A DNA stretch of 64,000 nt, taken from Paenibacillus rubinfantis (GTDB taxonomy: Bacteria; Bacillota; Bacilli; Paenibacillales; Paenibacillaceae). The stretch lies in contig NZ_LN909065.1 of the NCBI RefSeq assembly GCF_001486505.1, positions 310,001 through 374,000 of the forward strand, written 5' to 3'. The notes below the pieces were generated by a model. It saw only the letters and a list, made by a program, of their open reading frames with translations, was not told where the DNA came from and made no database searches. Shown here one piece after another: positions 46,899 to 56,254 of this stretch; position 1 is the first letter of the stretch, and each line of letters begins with the position of its first letter. A program made the position numbers and the translations under genes.

Positions 46899-48194
46899 TT
46901 AAGGATACAGCCGGTACAACATCCGCGGGAACGGAATCGTCTCGCGCACGTGATCCAGACCGCAAATCCAGGCGACCGTCCGTTCCAAACCGAGGCCAAA
47001 GCCGGAATGCGGCACCGAACCGTATTTGCGCAGATCCAGGTACCATTGGTACGTTTCCGGCGACAGATTATGCTCCTTGAAACGTTCCTCCATAAGAGCC
47101 GGATCGTCGATCCGCTGCGAACCGCCGATAATCTCTCCGTAACCTTCCGGAGCAATCATATCTGCGCACAGCACAACTTCCGGACGGTTGGGATCCGGCT
47201 TCATGTAGAACGCCTTAATTCCCGCCGGATAATGTGTGATAAATACCGGCTTCTCATAACGTTCGGCAATGGCCGTTTCATGCGGCGCTCCGAAATCCTC
47301 GCCCCAAGGGATATCAAAACCTTGCGTATGCAGGTATTCGATCGCTTCGTCGTACGTGATTCGAGGGAACGGAGCTTGGATCCCTTCCAACTTGGACACG
47401 TCGCGACCCACGGCTTCCAGCTCGGTCCGGCAGTTTTTCAATACCGATTGCACCACATGACTGATGAAATTCTCCTGAACCTTTAAGCTTTCCTCGTGAT
47501 CGGTGAAGGCCATCTCCGGCTCAATCATCCAAAACTCGATCAAATGGCGGCGCGTCTTGGATTTCTCGGCGCGGAACGTTGGTCCGAAGGAGTACACTTT
47601 CCCTAACGCCATCGCAGCGGCTTCCATATAAAGCTGTCCGCTTTGCGTCAGATAGGCGTCTTCCTCGAAATATTTCGTATGGAACAGGTTGGTGGTCCCT
47701 TCCGCAGAAGTTGGCGTCAAGATCGGCGGATCCACGAGAGTAAACCCGTTTTGATCGAAAAACTCCTGTACAGCGCGAATGATTTCAGCCCGAATAACCA
47801 TAACCGCCCGCTGCTTCGAGGTACGAAGCCACAGATGACGATGGTCCATCAGGAAATCGACACCATGTTCTTTTGGCGTAATCGGATAGTTTTCGGTCAA
47901 GTGAAGGATCTCGATGTCGGTTACCGTCATTTCATAACCGGACTGGCTTCGCGGTTCCTCGCGAATCACGCCCGTGACGTACATCGAAGATTCCTGGGTC
48001 AAGCTTTTGGCATTGTTCCAGGTCTCCTCGGATACTTCGTTCTTGACGACGACGGCTTGAATGTAGCCGGTCCCGTCCCGAAGCTGCAAAAATTGAATTT
48101 TGCCGCTGGAGCGTTTGTTGTTGAGCCAGCTGCCGATGACTACCGTTTCCCCGACATGCTCATTCACTTGACGAATCACAGTTTTGACCGCCAT
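46899..48194 (-). CDS. asnS: Asparaginyl-tRNA synthetase
   Basis: Class IIb aminoacyl-tRNA synthetase, 431 residues. N-terminal OB-fold anticodon domain ([26 protein letters not shown], shown in parts: [18 protein letters not shown]), then the catalytic core with motif 2 ([19 protein letters not shown]) and motif 3 ([13 protein letters not shown]). The AsnS-type [19 protein letters not shown] block is present. AGAGGAGAG lies before the ATG. Its position between ackA and dnaD departs from Bacillus, where aspB precedes it. Confidence 0.97.
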   Translation of the reverse strand: MAVKTVIRQVNEHVGETVVIGSWLNNKRSSGKIQFLQLRDGTGYIQAVVVKNEVSEETWNNAKSLTQESSMYVTGVIREEPRSQSGYEMTVTDIEILHLTENYPITPKEHGVDFLMDHRHLWLRTSKQRAVMVIRAEIIRAVQEFFDQNGFTLVDPPILTPTSAEGTTNLFHTKYFEEDAYLTQSGQLYMEAAAMALGKVYSFGPTFRAEKSKTRRHLIEFWMIEPEMAFTDHEESLKVQENFISHVVQSVLKNCRTELEAVGRDVSKLEGIQAPFPRITYDEAIEYLHTQGFDIPWGEDFGAPHETAIAERYEKPVFITHYPAGIKAFYMKPDPNRPEVVLCADMIAPEGYGEIIGGSQRIDDPALMEERFKEHNLSPETYQWYLDLRKYGSVPHSGFGLGLERTVAWICGLDHVRETIPFPRMLYRLYP

Positions 48195-48256
48195 GCCTTT
48201 ATCTCTCCTCTAACGATAACTATATTAAAAACACAAAGGTTTAATTTCGCCGTAAT

Positions 48257-49462
48257 TTACTTTGATTCCTGCACGATTTGCAAGGTATCGCGCGCAATCA
48301 TCAGCTCTTCGTTCGTAGGGATGACCAACACTTCGACCTTGGAATTCGGCGTCGAAATCCGGCGTGGGTCTCCAGAACGGATCTTGTTAAGCTCTTTATC
48401 CAGCTCAACGCCCAAATAGCTTAGGTTTTCGCAGGTTTTCTCACGAACGATCGCCGAGTTCTCGCCAACGCCGGCCGTAAAGACGATAACGTCCACGCCG
48501 TTCATTGCGGCAGCATAAGCGCCGATATATTTGCGCAGGCGGTATTCGTACATTTCGAAGGCCAGTGTTTCATTGGGTTCGCCGGCTTCCCAACCGTCCG
48601 TAATGTCCCGCATGTCGCTGCTGCTGCCGGAGATGGCGAGCAGACCGCTATGCTTGTTCAGCATCGAGTTCACTTCGCTGATGGACAATTCTTCCTTGTT
48701 CATAACAAAGGTCACGACCGTCGGATCCAGGTCGCCGCTGCGCGTGCCCATCATCAAACCTTCCAATGGCGTCAGACCCATCGAGGTATCCACCGATACG
48801 CCGCCTTTGACAGCCGTCAAGCTGGCACCATTCCCGATATGACACGTAATGATCTTCAAATCTTCGATCGGACGGTTCAAATATTCCGCTGCCATCCGGC
48901 TGACATATTGATGCGAGGTCCCGTGCGCGCCATAACGACGAACGCGGTGTTTCTTGTACAGCACCTTCGGAATCGGGTACAGATAAACCTTCTCATCCAT
49001 GGTTTGATGGAAAGCCGTATCAAAAGCAACCACGTTTGGAACGCCCGGCATATTCGTTTCAGAGGCATTGATCCCCATGATCGCCGGCGGGTTGTGCAGT
49101 GGTGCCAAGTCGAACAGGCGACGGATCTCAGCTTTGACTTCCGGCGTAACGAGGGCGGAACCTTTAAACGCTTCGCCGCCATGCACGACGCGATGACCTA
49201 CCGCTTGAATCTCGTCTACCGAAGCCAGAACACCATGCTCAGCATCCGTCAATTTATCAAGCACTTTACGGATCGCCGTCGTGTGCTCCAGAATTTCACT
49301 GACTTCCGTCACTTCTTCCTTGCCGGTTGGCTTATGCGTCAAAATCGAGGAATCCATGCCGATCCGCTCGACCAAACCTTTGGCCAAAACCGATTCATCC
49401 GTCATATCGTACAGTTGGTATTTCAGGGAGGAGCTCCCCGCATTAATGACTAACAGTTTCAC
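48257..49462 (-). CDS. ackA: Acetate kinase
   Basis: Interconverts acetyl phosphate and acetate with ATP formation. The 401 residues carry the family motifs MKLLVINAGSSSLKYQL (signature 1), HRVVHGGEAFKGS, FDTAFHQTM, ITCHIGNGASLTAV and FTAGVGENSAIVRE. The start is a GTG that overlaps the stop of the preceding hbd gene (TGTGA), so translation is coupled. No pta gene is in the window. Butyrate kinase was considered but the signature motifs and length fit AckA. Confidence 0.95.
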   Translation of the reverse strand: MKLLVINAGSSSLKYQLYDMTDESVLAKGLVERIGMDSSILTHKPTGKEEVTEVSEILEHTTAIRKVLDKLTDAEHGVLASVDEIQAVGHRVVHGGEAFKGSALVTPEVKAEIRRLFDLAPLHNPPAIMGINASETNMPGVPNVVAFDTAFHQTMDEKVYLYPIPKVLYKKHRVRRYGAHGTSHQYVSRMAAEYLNRPIEDLKIITCHIGNGASLTAVKGGVSVDTSMGLTPLEGLMMGTRSGDLDPTVVTFVMNKEELSISEVNSMLNKHSGLLAISGSSSDMRDITDGWEAGEPNETLAFEMYEYRLRKYIGAYAAAMNGVDVIVFTAGVGENSAIVREKTCENLSYLGVELDKELNKIRSGDPRRISTPNSKVEVLVIPTNEELMIARDTLQIVQESK

Positions 49463-50331
49463 AGCCGGTCACCGTCCTTATCGTATTTAAAGAAGCCTTC
49501 GCCTGTTTTTACACCCAGACTTCCGGCGCGAACCATTTTCTTGAGTACGAAGGATGGACGGTATTTCAATTCGCCGAATTCGCGGAACATGCGTTCCAAG
49601 GCAGCCAGGACGGAATCCAAACCAAAGCGGTCGGCCATTTCCAGCGGTCCGTATTGGAATTGGTAGCCCATGCGCATCGCTTCATCGATCTCTTCCGCAG
49701 AAGCAACGCCTTCGCCAAGTACATGCAAAGCTTCATTGATCATAACGCAAATAATCCGGGAGGTGACAAAGCCCGGAGATTCATAAACCATGATGCCGCG
49801 TTTCTCCACTACCTCTTCCACGAACCGTTTCGTTTCCTCAAACGTTGTATCCGAAGTTTTCAGACCGCGGATAATTTCCACCAGACTTATTTTGGCAACA
49901 GGATAAATAAAGTGCATGCCGATAACCCGCTCCGGGTATTTCGTTCCGCCGGCGATCTCAGTTAAACTCAACGTGGACGTATTACTTGCTAAAATGATGT
50001 TGCTTGGACAAACTTGATCCAACTGCATGAATACCTCTTTTTTGGCATCCAAATCCTCCGAAATGGTCTCGATGACCATATCGCAGGTACCGAGTTCGGC
50101 AAAATGAGTTACTTTATGGATACGGGATAAGATCAGTTTCTTCTCCGCTTTCGTAATTGCCCATTTCTCGAGCTGTTTGTCCAGACTCGTCTCGATCATG
50201 CTGTATGCGTGATCCAATTTATCGGCTGTCTCCTCTACGAGCAGCACGTCCAGTCCTTTAGCCGCCAGCATTTCGCTGATGCCCTGACCCATCGTACCGC
50301 CGCCGATGACCCCAATTCGTTTGTAGTTCAT
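49459..50331 (-). CDS. hbd: 3-hydroxybutyryl-CoA dehydrogenase
   Basis: NAD(P)-dependent hydroxyacyl-CoA dehydrogenase, 290 residues. Rossmann motif IGVIGGGTMGQGISEML at the start, GTCDMVIETISEDLDAKKEVF near 90, and the catalytic His/Glu region VIGMHFIYPVAKISLVEIIRG near 140. ATG 50331 has GAGAGGA upstream; an ATG at 50397 is in the promoter region. It is transcribed with ackA (4-base overlap). Short-chain beta-oxidation or butyrate-type metabolism is the likely role; partner genes are not nearby. Confidence 0.93.
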   Translation of the reverse strand: MNYKRIGVIGGGTMGQGISEMLAAKGLDVLLVEETADKLDHAYSMIETSLDKQLEKWAITKAEKKLILSRIHKVTHFAELGTCDMVIETISEDLDAKKEVFMQLDQVCPSNIILASNTSTLSLTEIAGGTKYPERVIGMHFIYPVAKISLVEIIRGLKTSDTTFEETKRFVEEVVEKRGIMVYESPGFVTSRIICVMINEALHVLGEGVASAEEIDEAMRMGYQFQYGPLEMADRFGLDSVLAALERMFREFGELKYRPSFVLKKMVRAGSLGVKTGEGFFKYDKDGDRL

Positions 50332-50443
50332 GGTCCTCTCGCTCCATCCTTTCATCGTCTGTACATAATATGGTTTCCCAGATGTCGAATCATACATCTT
50401 CTTACACCCAACATATAATAATATCTTAGCACGAAGAAAAAGT

Positions 50444-50480
50444 AAAAAAAAATAACCGGCATCATGATTTATGCCGGTAA
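50444..50480 (-). terminator. Terminator overlapping the FtsH-like gene end
   Basis: Minus strand ACCGGCAT ... ATGCCGGT followed by a run of nine T; the left arm includes the last codons of the protease gene. Confidence 0.93.
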
Positions 50481-51974
50481 ATGGACGCTGTCACGAAATT
50501 GACAACGGAATTGCTCGCCGGAGAGGCGTTCTTCTTTTAATAGGATCTCTAGAGACTTGTCGAAAACCGCCAAATGCTGCTGAAGCATCTCTTTGGTTCT
50601 GGTAGCAAGATCCTCCAAAATCCGCGTATTTTCGTTCATTAGCACTTCGGTGGTCACCATGTCCATGTTGACGATCCCTAGCCGGGTCAACCCGGAGGTC
50701 ATCATCGTATGCACGATCTTCAATGCCTGCTCAAAATCGTTGCTGGACCCTGTGCTGCGGCCGCCGTAATAAATCTCCTCCGCTGCCGCACCCGCCAAAG
50801 CGATCATGATCTGGCCTTCCAAATACGATTTCGTATACAAATACTTCTCGTCCTGCGGATTATGCCGAACATAACCCAGCGCTCTCCCTCGCGGACTCAA
50901 TGCAACCTGGCTTACGCTGCCCGGGGCGACAACCTCCGCCGCAATCGCATGCCCCAATTCGTGGATCGCCACGCGACGCTTCTCTTCTTCAGCAGCCTGG
51001 CGGTCCGTTTGCTCGCCCATCAGCACTTTATCGATCGCCATCGACAAATGCGCTTGGGTGATTTGATCCACCTCATCCCGCATCGCATAAATCGCCGCTT
51101 CATTCATCACGCTCTCCAACTGAGCGCCGGAGAAGCCGTACGATTCCTCGGCGATTTTGTCCAAATTGACATCCGCCTGCAGCGGTTTATTAGCTGCATG
51201 CAGCTCAAGGATATGCCGGCGGCCTTTCTTATCCGGCAAATCAACCTGGATATGCCGGTCAAAGCGGCCCGGCCGCAGCAACGCGCTGTCCAGCATCTCC
51301 TTGCGGTTGGTCGCAGCGATCAGCAAAATACGCGGCGTGTCGGACGAATAGATACCGTCCATTTCCGTTAGCAGTTGGTTTAACGTCTGATCGTATTCGC
51401 GCTGCTGTCCGCCTTCCCGTTTGCCGCCAATCACTTCGATTTCGTCGATAAAAATAACCGCATTTTCTTTATTTTCTTTAGCTGCGCGGGTTCTAGCCTC
51501 TTTAAATAGCTCCCGAATCCGGCTTGCACCTACGCCAACATACATTTCAACAAATTCACTGCCCGAGGCCGCGACAAAAACAGAGTTTGTGTAATGCGCC
51601 GCCGCTTTGGCGAGCAGCGTTTTCCCGGTTCCTGGAGGTCCCGTCAAGAGAATCCCTTTGATCGGACGAATGCCAAACTTGCTGATCTCCTCTTGGCGTA
51701 CCATAAAATCCAGCGCTTCACGAAGCTCCTGCTTCGCGCTCTCCTGACCGCCGATCTGTTCAAAGGTCAGCTTCGCCGGTCCGCGCTTTTTGCGCTTCCG
51801 TTCCTGGGCCGCTCCAATCGCGACGCCGCCGCCGCGCATTTTGATGGCCGTAAAGATCGCGCCGAACAACACCATCGCCACGACAAGCGGCACCACATTC
51901 ACACCGGTCACCGCCAAGAAGACGAGCAGAACCGGAATAACGCCGATCGCAACTTCAATCATCCATTTACGCAT
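50469..51974 (-). CDS. FtsH-like membrane AAA+ zinc protease without outer domain
   Basis: A 501-residue relative of FtsH. Two N-terminal helices (about 8-24 and 29-46) are separated by only ~5 residues, so the usual ~70-residue extracytoplasmic domain is missing. The AAA+ module is intact: Walker A GPPGTGKT (112-119), Walker B VIFIDEIEVIG, second-region-homology ATNRKEMLDSALLRPGRFDRH. The protease has zinc motif HELGH (338-342) and SSNDFEQALKI with the third ligand Asp. The gene overlaps a small membrane-protein gene by eight bases. It is probably a specialised paralogue of FtsH; substrate unknown. Confidence 0.9.
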   Translation of the reverse strand: MRKWMIEVAIGVIPVLLVFLAVTGVNVVPLVVAMVLFGAIFTAIKMRGGGVAIGAAQERKRKKRGPAKLTFEQIGGQESAKQELREALDFMVRQEEISKFGIRPIKGILLTGPPGTGKTLLAKAAAHYTNSVFVAASGSEFVEMYVGVGASRIRELFKEARTRAAKENKENAVIFIDEIEVIGGKREGGQQREYDQTLNQLLTEMDGIYSSDTPRILLIAATNRKEMLDSALLRPGRFDRHIQVDLPDKKGRRHILELHAANKPLQADVNLDKIAEESYGFSGAQLESVMNEAAIYAMRDEVDQITQAHLSMAIDKVLMGEQTDRQAAEEEKRRVAIHELGHAIAAEVVAPGSVSQVALSPRGRALGYVRHNPQDEKYLYTKSYLEGQIMIALAGAAAEEIYYGGRSTGSSNDFEQALKIVHTMMTSGLTRLGIVNMDMVTTEVLMNENTRILEDLATRTKEMLQQHLAVFDKSLEILLKEERLSGEQFRCQFRDSVHLPA

Positions 51975-52500
51975 TCGGCCATACCCCCATCCGTTCCGGC
52001 GTCCGCGGCAAAATCACGAATTTGCTGTATTGTCCGTCCGTCAAGGTAATATAAACGTTCTTCTCATCCATCTCCGCTGTAGCTGTCAGCTGGCTGTTTT
52101 CCTGCTCCATCTGTTCCAGAGCCGCGGTAATTTGCGTATATTGTTTGTTTTCCATCGCTTGGGCTACGGTAAACAACGCGTTTTCCCACAATTGATCAAG
52201 CTGGGGAGAAGAATGATCTTCCACGTCCAGCTTTAAGGTGCGATCGCCGATTTGCTTTTTCCCGTTCTCTTCAATCTGCCGAACTAACGCACCGAGGTCC
52301 GTCCCCGGCTTCAAATTCAGCTTAAGCTCCAACTCAGCCGGTTTAATGTTCATTTCAACCTGATTTACGCCATCCACACTCTTTACGATATTCTCCAGCG
52401 GACGCTCAATCGCCCACTGCCGATATAGGAACCATCCACCAAACAACACAAGGGCGGAAATGGCGATGCTTGCCGCAATTGGTCCAATACGCAGTTTCAC
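51967..52500 (-). CDS. Membrane-anchored partner of the FtsH-like protease
   Basis: A 177-residue protein with one N-terminal membrane helix (IAASIAISALVLFGGWFLY, about 8-26) and an extracytoplasmic ~150 residues with a strand-rich first part (NQVEMNIKPAELELKLNL) and a helical middle (QLWENALFTVAQAMENKQYTQI). I do not recognise a family. It is first in a two-gene unit and overlaps the protease by eight bases. Because the protease lacks an outer domain, this protein may supply it in trans; that is inference from the gene pairing. Confidence 0.8.
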   Translation of the reverse strand: MKLRIGPIAASIAISALVLFGGWFLYRQWAIERPLENIVKSVDGVNQVEMNIKPAELELKLNLKPGTDLGALVRQIEENGKKQIGDRTLKLDVEDHSSPQLDQLWENALFTVAQAMENKQYTQITAALEQMEQENSQLTATAEMDEKNVYITLTDGQYSKFVILPRTPERMGVWPNA

Positions 52501-52532
52501 GTGATGTCCCCCTTATCTATAGTCATTATCTA

Positions 52533-52593
52533 TTTGATATATATCACCGTATATCAAAACTACAAATATGAGTATATCACATCGTATATCAAA
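52533..52593. promoter_or_regulatory. Repeated operator upstream of the FtsH-like unit
   Basis: Two copies of TATATCAC-N1/3-GTATATCAAA, about 33-35 bp apart (52540-52558, 52573-52593). The first copy also forms a dyad TTTGATAT ... ATATCAAA. The second reads on the minus strand as a direct repeat TGATATAC-GATG-TGATATAC. They sit 33-93 bases upstream of the partner gene start, over its likely promoter, so a repressor seems likely. No matching regulator gene is adjacent. Confidence 0.55.
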
Positions 52594-52652
52594 TATCGAA
52601 GAAAAGTGTGAAGATATTTAAAAATTAAAGCTAGTAGTTCTACCCCGAAATG

Positions 52653-53669
52653 CTACAAATTCTCAAGCATAGCCGGCAGGTCGTTGATATGTTTGGCCAG
52701 CCAGTTCATCTCCTGGGCGAATCTGACGGGAGGCAGACTATGAAGCTCCATATGATCATGGATCCACCAGACGCTTTCCATATACCATAGCATTTGCAGA
52801 GAGGTCGCTAAGAATGGAGCCTGTTGTGCAGGGGATGGCTGCTCTTGTCTGTATCCCTCCATAAATGCAGCGGCTAAAGACATGTCCAATGTGTTGCGAA
52901 AAGCGCAAGACATGACGGCACGAGCCACATCCAGCCGGGGAAAATCATAATTGAGCCGATCAAAATCCAAAATTGCCGCTACTCCACGCTTGTGGAACAG
53001 CAGATTATCCATCCAAAGATCGCGATGAGCCCATCCGGACTCTATCGACTCGAAACCTTCTAGATTCAGGTTTTCCGTTGCGACTCGCTGCGTTTCAACT
53101 TGGGTTAGCCAATCGGCTTGGACATTTTCGCTATTCTGAGCTCGCTCCTGAAGTTCAATCCAGTGGTTCAAACGCTCTTCACGGGACGGCGGGCAAAAGA
53201 GGGCGGAGCTCTTCCGATACAACGTCCCGTCATTCAGCATCAGATGCATTTGGCCCGTGATCCGCCCCAACTCATAGAGTTGCTCCGTATTGGCTTGCCC
53301 CGGTGGAACCCGTTGCCCCTCACAATACCCCATGACAATGAACTTCTCACCGTTCGCCGACTCCAGCATCAGCTCTCCGTTCGATGCTAGGAGCGTTGGG
53401 CATGGAAACCCCAAGTCACTTAATCGCTTTTGCTGCGATAAAGCGAGCTGCAACGTCTCCGGCTTATAGGACTTAAAACGTTCCTGATTATATTGCTTAA
53501 GAACAAAGTCCCCGAGATCCGTGGTGATTTTCCATTTATAATTCAACCAACCTCTTCGAATCGGAGTTGCTTGTCGAATTGGAGTAGAAAAATGATGGAT
53601 AAACGCTCGCTTAAGCTCATCCAGAACCATCTCCTCCTGAACTGCAGAATCGATCTGCCCCAAAGCCAT
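52653..53669 (-). CDS. CotS/YutH-type phosphotransferase-like protein
   Basis: A 338-residue protein of the aminoglycoside phosphotransferase/CotS superfamily, often spore-associated in Firmicutes. Kinase-like motifs: VLKQYNQERF with the ATP-site Lys, GWAHRDLWMDNLLFH (catalytic loop with Asp) and AILDFDRLNYDFPRLD (metal-binding Asp), all present, so it may be an active small-molecule kinase. The ATG at 53669 is only two bases from AGGAGGG; a TTG two codons on has better spacing. It is in a gap between terminators and stands alone. Confidence 0.85.
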   Translation of the reverse strand: MALGQIDSAVQEEMVLDELKRAFIHHFSTPIRQATPIRRGWLNYKWKITTDLGDFVLKQYNQERFKSYKPETLQLALSQQKRLSDLGFPCPTLLASNGELMLESANGEKFIVMGYCEGQRVPPGQANTEQLYELGRITGQMHLMLNDGTLYRKSSALFCPPSREERLNHWIELQERAQNSENVQADWLTQVETQRVATENLNLEGFESIESGWAHRDLWMDNLLFHKRGVAAILDFDRLNYDFPRLDVARAVMSCAFRNTLDMSLAAAFMEGYRQEQPSPAQQAPFLATSLQMLWYMESVWWIHDHMELHSLPPVRFAQEMNWLAKHINDLPAMLENL

Positions 53670-53679
53670 TCCCTCCTTA

Positions 53680-53737
53680 AAAATAAAACGGTTCCGCCAT
53701 TCAGGCTAAATTGCCTAAACATCGAAACCGTTTATTT
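53680..53737 (-). terminator. Terminator after the ypmB-like gene
   Basis: Minus strand AAACGGTTTCG ... CGGAACCGTTTT followed by ATTTTTAAGG, with an inner AGGCAATTTAGCCT hairpin. It ends the rex-mtaD-ypmB unit. Confidence 0.82.
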
Positions 53738-53760
53738 ATGAACGTTCCATCGAGTCCCCA

Positions 53761-54246
53761 TCAGCGGTTCGGCAGGGTAAATACTTCCGGTAAGGGTTCG
53801 CCGGTCGTAAAGCTGAAGAACCGATAGTAATGATGGTCTTTCTGCTTGTAAAACAGCTGCCAGACCAGTTGGTCATTATAAATGCCCGGCAGCAGCCGAA
53901 CAATCCGGATCCCCGGCAACGATTGCTTGATCAACGCACGCATTTGATTTTCGGATTTCCCTTCCGACAGCAAGCGCACCTCAGGTTCGTGCCCTTCACG
54001 AAGCCATACCATCATTTTGCGGCCGGACTCGTCTTCCCCCTGGACTACCCAGGTGACTTCATCCCATATCGACTTCCACACCTCGTCGCCCCGGACCAGG
54101 TCCGTCTCCTGCTTTGCCTGCTGGATAGCGGCTCTTTCGGCTCTCCACGTATCTTCATGAATGTATAAATAAAACCGGTGAAGGCCCAGGAGCACGATCA
54201 GCAGGATCACGATGGACAGCAGAATCCATTGGGTTCGCTTCCTCAA
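53761..54246 (-). CDS. ypmB: YpmB-like membrane-anchored protein (DUF5590 type)
   Basis: A 161-residue protein with an N-terminal membrane helix (WILLSIVILLIVLLGLHRFY, residues about 7-26) and an extracytoplasmic domain with two cystatin-like halves: VTWVVQGEDESGRKMMVWLRE and LPGIYNDQLVWQLFYKQKD plus FFSFTTGEPL. This matches the YpmB/DUF5590 plan. Its position near dinG and asnS is also the Bacillus one (dinG-ypmA-ypmB-aspB-asnS). Function is unknown. Confidence 0.82.
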   Translation of the reverse strand: MRKRTQWILLSIVILLIVLLGLHRFYLYIHEDTWRAERAAIQQAKQETDLVRGDEVWKSIWDEVTWVVQGEDESGRKMMVWLREGHEPEVRLLSEGKSENQMRALIKQSLPGIRIVRLLPGIYNDQLVWQLFYKQKDHHYYRFFSFTTGEPLPEVFTLPNR

Positions 54247-54273
54247 CCTACTCTTCCTTTCCTATCCTACGTA

Positions 54274-55572
54274 TTACCGTGCCAGCAATCCCTCGAAAGC
54301 CGCTTGGGCATCGTGACGGATCCGCTCCTCGTCCAGCGTCAGGCAAGCTCCGTGTTTAATGACCTGCTTGCCGTTCACCCAGACATGCTCCACGTCTTTG
54401 GCTCCAGCAGAATAAACCGTATGGGAGATGAAATCCGTTTTCGGCAGAAAATGGGCTTGCTCTGTATTTAAGGCGATGAAATCGGCCTTCATGCCGGCAG
54501 CTAGCTTCCCTGTGTTCGGCAAAAAGACCGACTTCGCGCCGTACTCCGTCCCCATTTTGAGCGCTTCAACCGCAGGAACCGCCGTGGGATCCCCGGATAC
54601 CCCTTTATGAATCAGCGCGGCCAGGCGAATCTCCTCCAGCAAGTCCAGATTGTTGTTGCTGGCCGGGCCGTCCGTCCCGAGCGATACCACAACGCCCTTC
54701 TGCAAAAGCTCCGGCACGCGGGCTACGCCGCTGGCAAGCTTCAGGTTGCTGCCCGGGTTATGCGAGATGGTAACGCTATGCGCCGCCAATACGTCGATCT
54801 CTTCGTCCGTTAGATGTACGGCATGAGCCAGCAGCGTTGGGCGGGAGAACATCCCCAGCTTCCGCAGATGCTCCACCGGACGGATGCCGTAATCGTTCAC
54901 ATTCTGCTCCACTTCGGCGCGTGTTTCCGACATATGCGTATGCATCGGCAAATCCAGATCATGCGCAGCTTGTACAAACTTCTCGATAAAGGCCGGCGGG
55001 CAAGTGTATGGCGCATGCGGCGACATCATCGTCGTGATACGGCCCTCCGCCTTCCCGTGCCAGTTTTGGGCGAACGCGATCGCTTCTTTTAGCTTCTGGT
55101 CCTGCTCCTCCGGCGAGCACAATCCGATCGCCCCGCGCATCAACACGGCGCGAATGCCGGATTCCTCGACGACCTTAGCTACTTCATCCATATGATCGTA
55201 CATATCCAAGAACGTGGTCGTTCCACCTTTGAGCATTTCCAGGACGGATAACGCCGTTCCGGCGTACACATCCGCAGCGGTAAATTTGGCTTCCATCGGC
55301 CACATTTTTTCCTGTAGCCAGGTTTGCAAGACCATGTCATCCCCGTAACCGCGAAGCAGCGACATCGCCGCGTGGCCGTGGGTATTGATCAATCCCGGCA
55401 GGAACAACAACCCTTTGCCGTCAAACGTTTCGGCGCCTTCTACGCCCTCCGGGCGTTCTTCGCCGATATAAGTGATTATGTCGCCCTCTACGAGCATGTA
55501 TCCGTGAATCACTGGACGCTCCGGTTCTAATACGGCAAACGTCCCATTTTTGATTAACCATTTCCGACTCAT
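54274..55572 (-). CDS. mtaD: 5-methylthioadenosine/S-adenosylhomocysteine deaminase
   Basis: Amidohydrolase-family deaminase, 432 residues. The metal motif is NTHGHAAMSLLRGYGDDM near 60-75; further ligands lie in MSPHAPYTCPP (about 180), LPMHTHMSET (about 210) and SLGTDGPASNNNLDLLEE with the Asp (about 295). The TLLAHAVHLTDEEID block with His is conserved. These fit the MtaD/SAH deaminase clade, though related guanine or atrazine-type deaminases cannot be fully excluded. It overlaps rex by four bases (ATGA). Confidence 0.9.
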   Translation of the reverse strand: MSRKWLIKNGTFAVLEPERPVIHGYMLVEGDIITYIGEERPEGVEGAETFDGKGLLFLPGLINTHGHAAMSLLRGYGDDMVLQTWLQEKMWPMEAKFTAADVYAGTALSVLEMLKGGTTTFLDMYDHMDEVAKVVEESGIRAVLMRGAIGLCSPEEQDQKLKEAIAFAQNWHGKAEGRITTMMSPHAPYTCPPAFIEKFVQAAHDLDLPMHTHMSETRAEVEQNVNDYGIRPVEHLRKLGMFSRPTLLAHAVHLTDEEIDVLAAHSVTISHNPGSNLKLASGVARVPELLQKGVVVSLGTDGPASNNNLDLLEEIRLAALIHKGVSGDPTAVPAVEALKMGTEYGAKSVFLPNTGKLAAGMKADFIALNTEQAHFLPKTDFISHTVYSAGAKDVEHVWVNGKQVIKHGACLTLDEERIRHDAQAAFEGLLAR

Positions 55573-56213
55573 AACGATGCTTGTTCCTTTCCGTTCTCTA
55601 AGTAATACGCCAAGCTAAGCAGATCCGTGGTGAAATCAGCCGCATGAATCCGGACCTCCGGCGGTACCTTCAGAATCGTTGGCGCAAAATTCAAGATCGC
55701 CCCGATGCCGGCTCTCACCAGCTCGTCTGCCACACGTTGGGCTTCCGTATCCGGAACGGTGATGATGCCGATGCGGATATTTTTGGCCCGCACCGTATCG
55801 ACCAGATCCTCAATCGGCTGAATCGTAATGTTGTTGATCTGCGATCCGATCTTGGCCGGCGATGCGTCAAACACTGCGACGATTTTCATATTATCCTTCA
55901 AATACGCGTTATAATTCGAAAGGGCTTGGCCCAGGTTACCGGCACCAACCAGTGCAACGTTAATCTGTTGGTCCAGATTGAGAATTTGTTGGATCTTTTC
56001 GATCAAGTAAGCCACGTCATAGCCGATCCCCTTGCGGCCGAAATCGCCGAAATATGCCAGATCCTTACGGATTTGCGCGGGATTCAGATCCAGCTTTTGC
56101 CCCAGCTCCTGCGAGGACACCGTCGGAACCTCCCGACGGCTGAGTTCGTTCAAGAAACGCAGGTAAACCGGCAGTCTGCGGACGACGGCGTCCGAAATTT
56201 TCTCTGACTTCAT
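55569..56213 (-). CDS. rex: Redox-sensing repressor Rex
   Basis: NADH/NAD+-sensing repressor of fermentation and respiration genes, 214 residues. The N-terminal winged helix has VVRRLPVYLRFLNELSRREV-type sequence (ISDAVVRRLPVYLRFL) and LGQKLDLNPAQIRKDLAYFGDFGRKGIGY (quoted in part: AQIRKDLAYFGDFGRKG); the Rossmann domain begins VALVGAGNLGQALSNY near 87. It lies between dinG and mtaD and is translationally coupled to mtaD. ackA and hbd are plausible targets by function, but I see no clear Rex site in the window. Confidence 0.95.
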   Translation of the reverse strand: MKSEKISDAVVRRLPVYLRFLNELSRREVPTVSSQELGQKLDLNPAQIRKDLAYFGDFGRKGIGYDVAYLIEKIQQILNLDQQINVALVGAGNLGQALSNYNAYLKDNMKIVAVFDASPAKIGSQINNITIQPIEDLVDTVRAKNIRIGIITVPDTEAQRVADELVRAGIGAILNFAPTILKVPPEVRIHAADFTTDLLSLAYYLENGKEQASL

Positions 56214-56254
56214 ACTTCGTTTCCCCCTATTCTTTAATGCGATCTATGAAGCGG

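Noticed and set aside
48257..50331. Butyrate kinase/phosphotransbutyrylase operon
   Set aside because: The kinase has AckA signatures and length, and no phosphotransbutyrylase gene is nearby.
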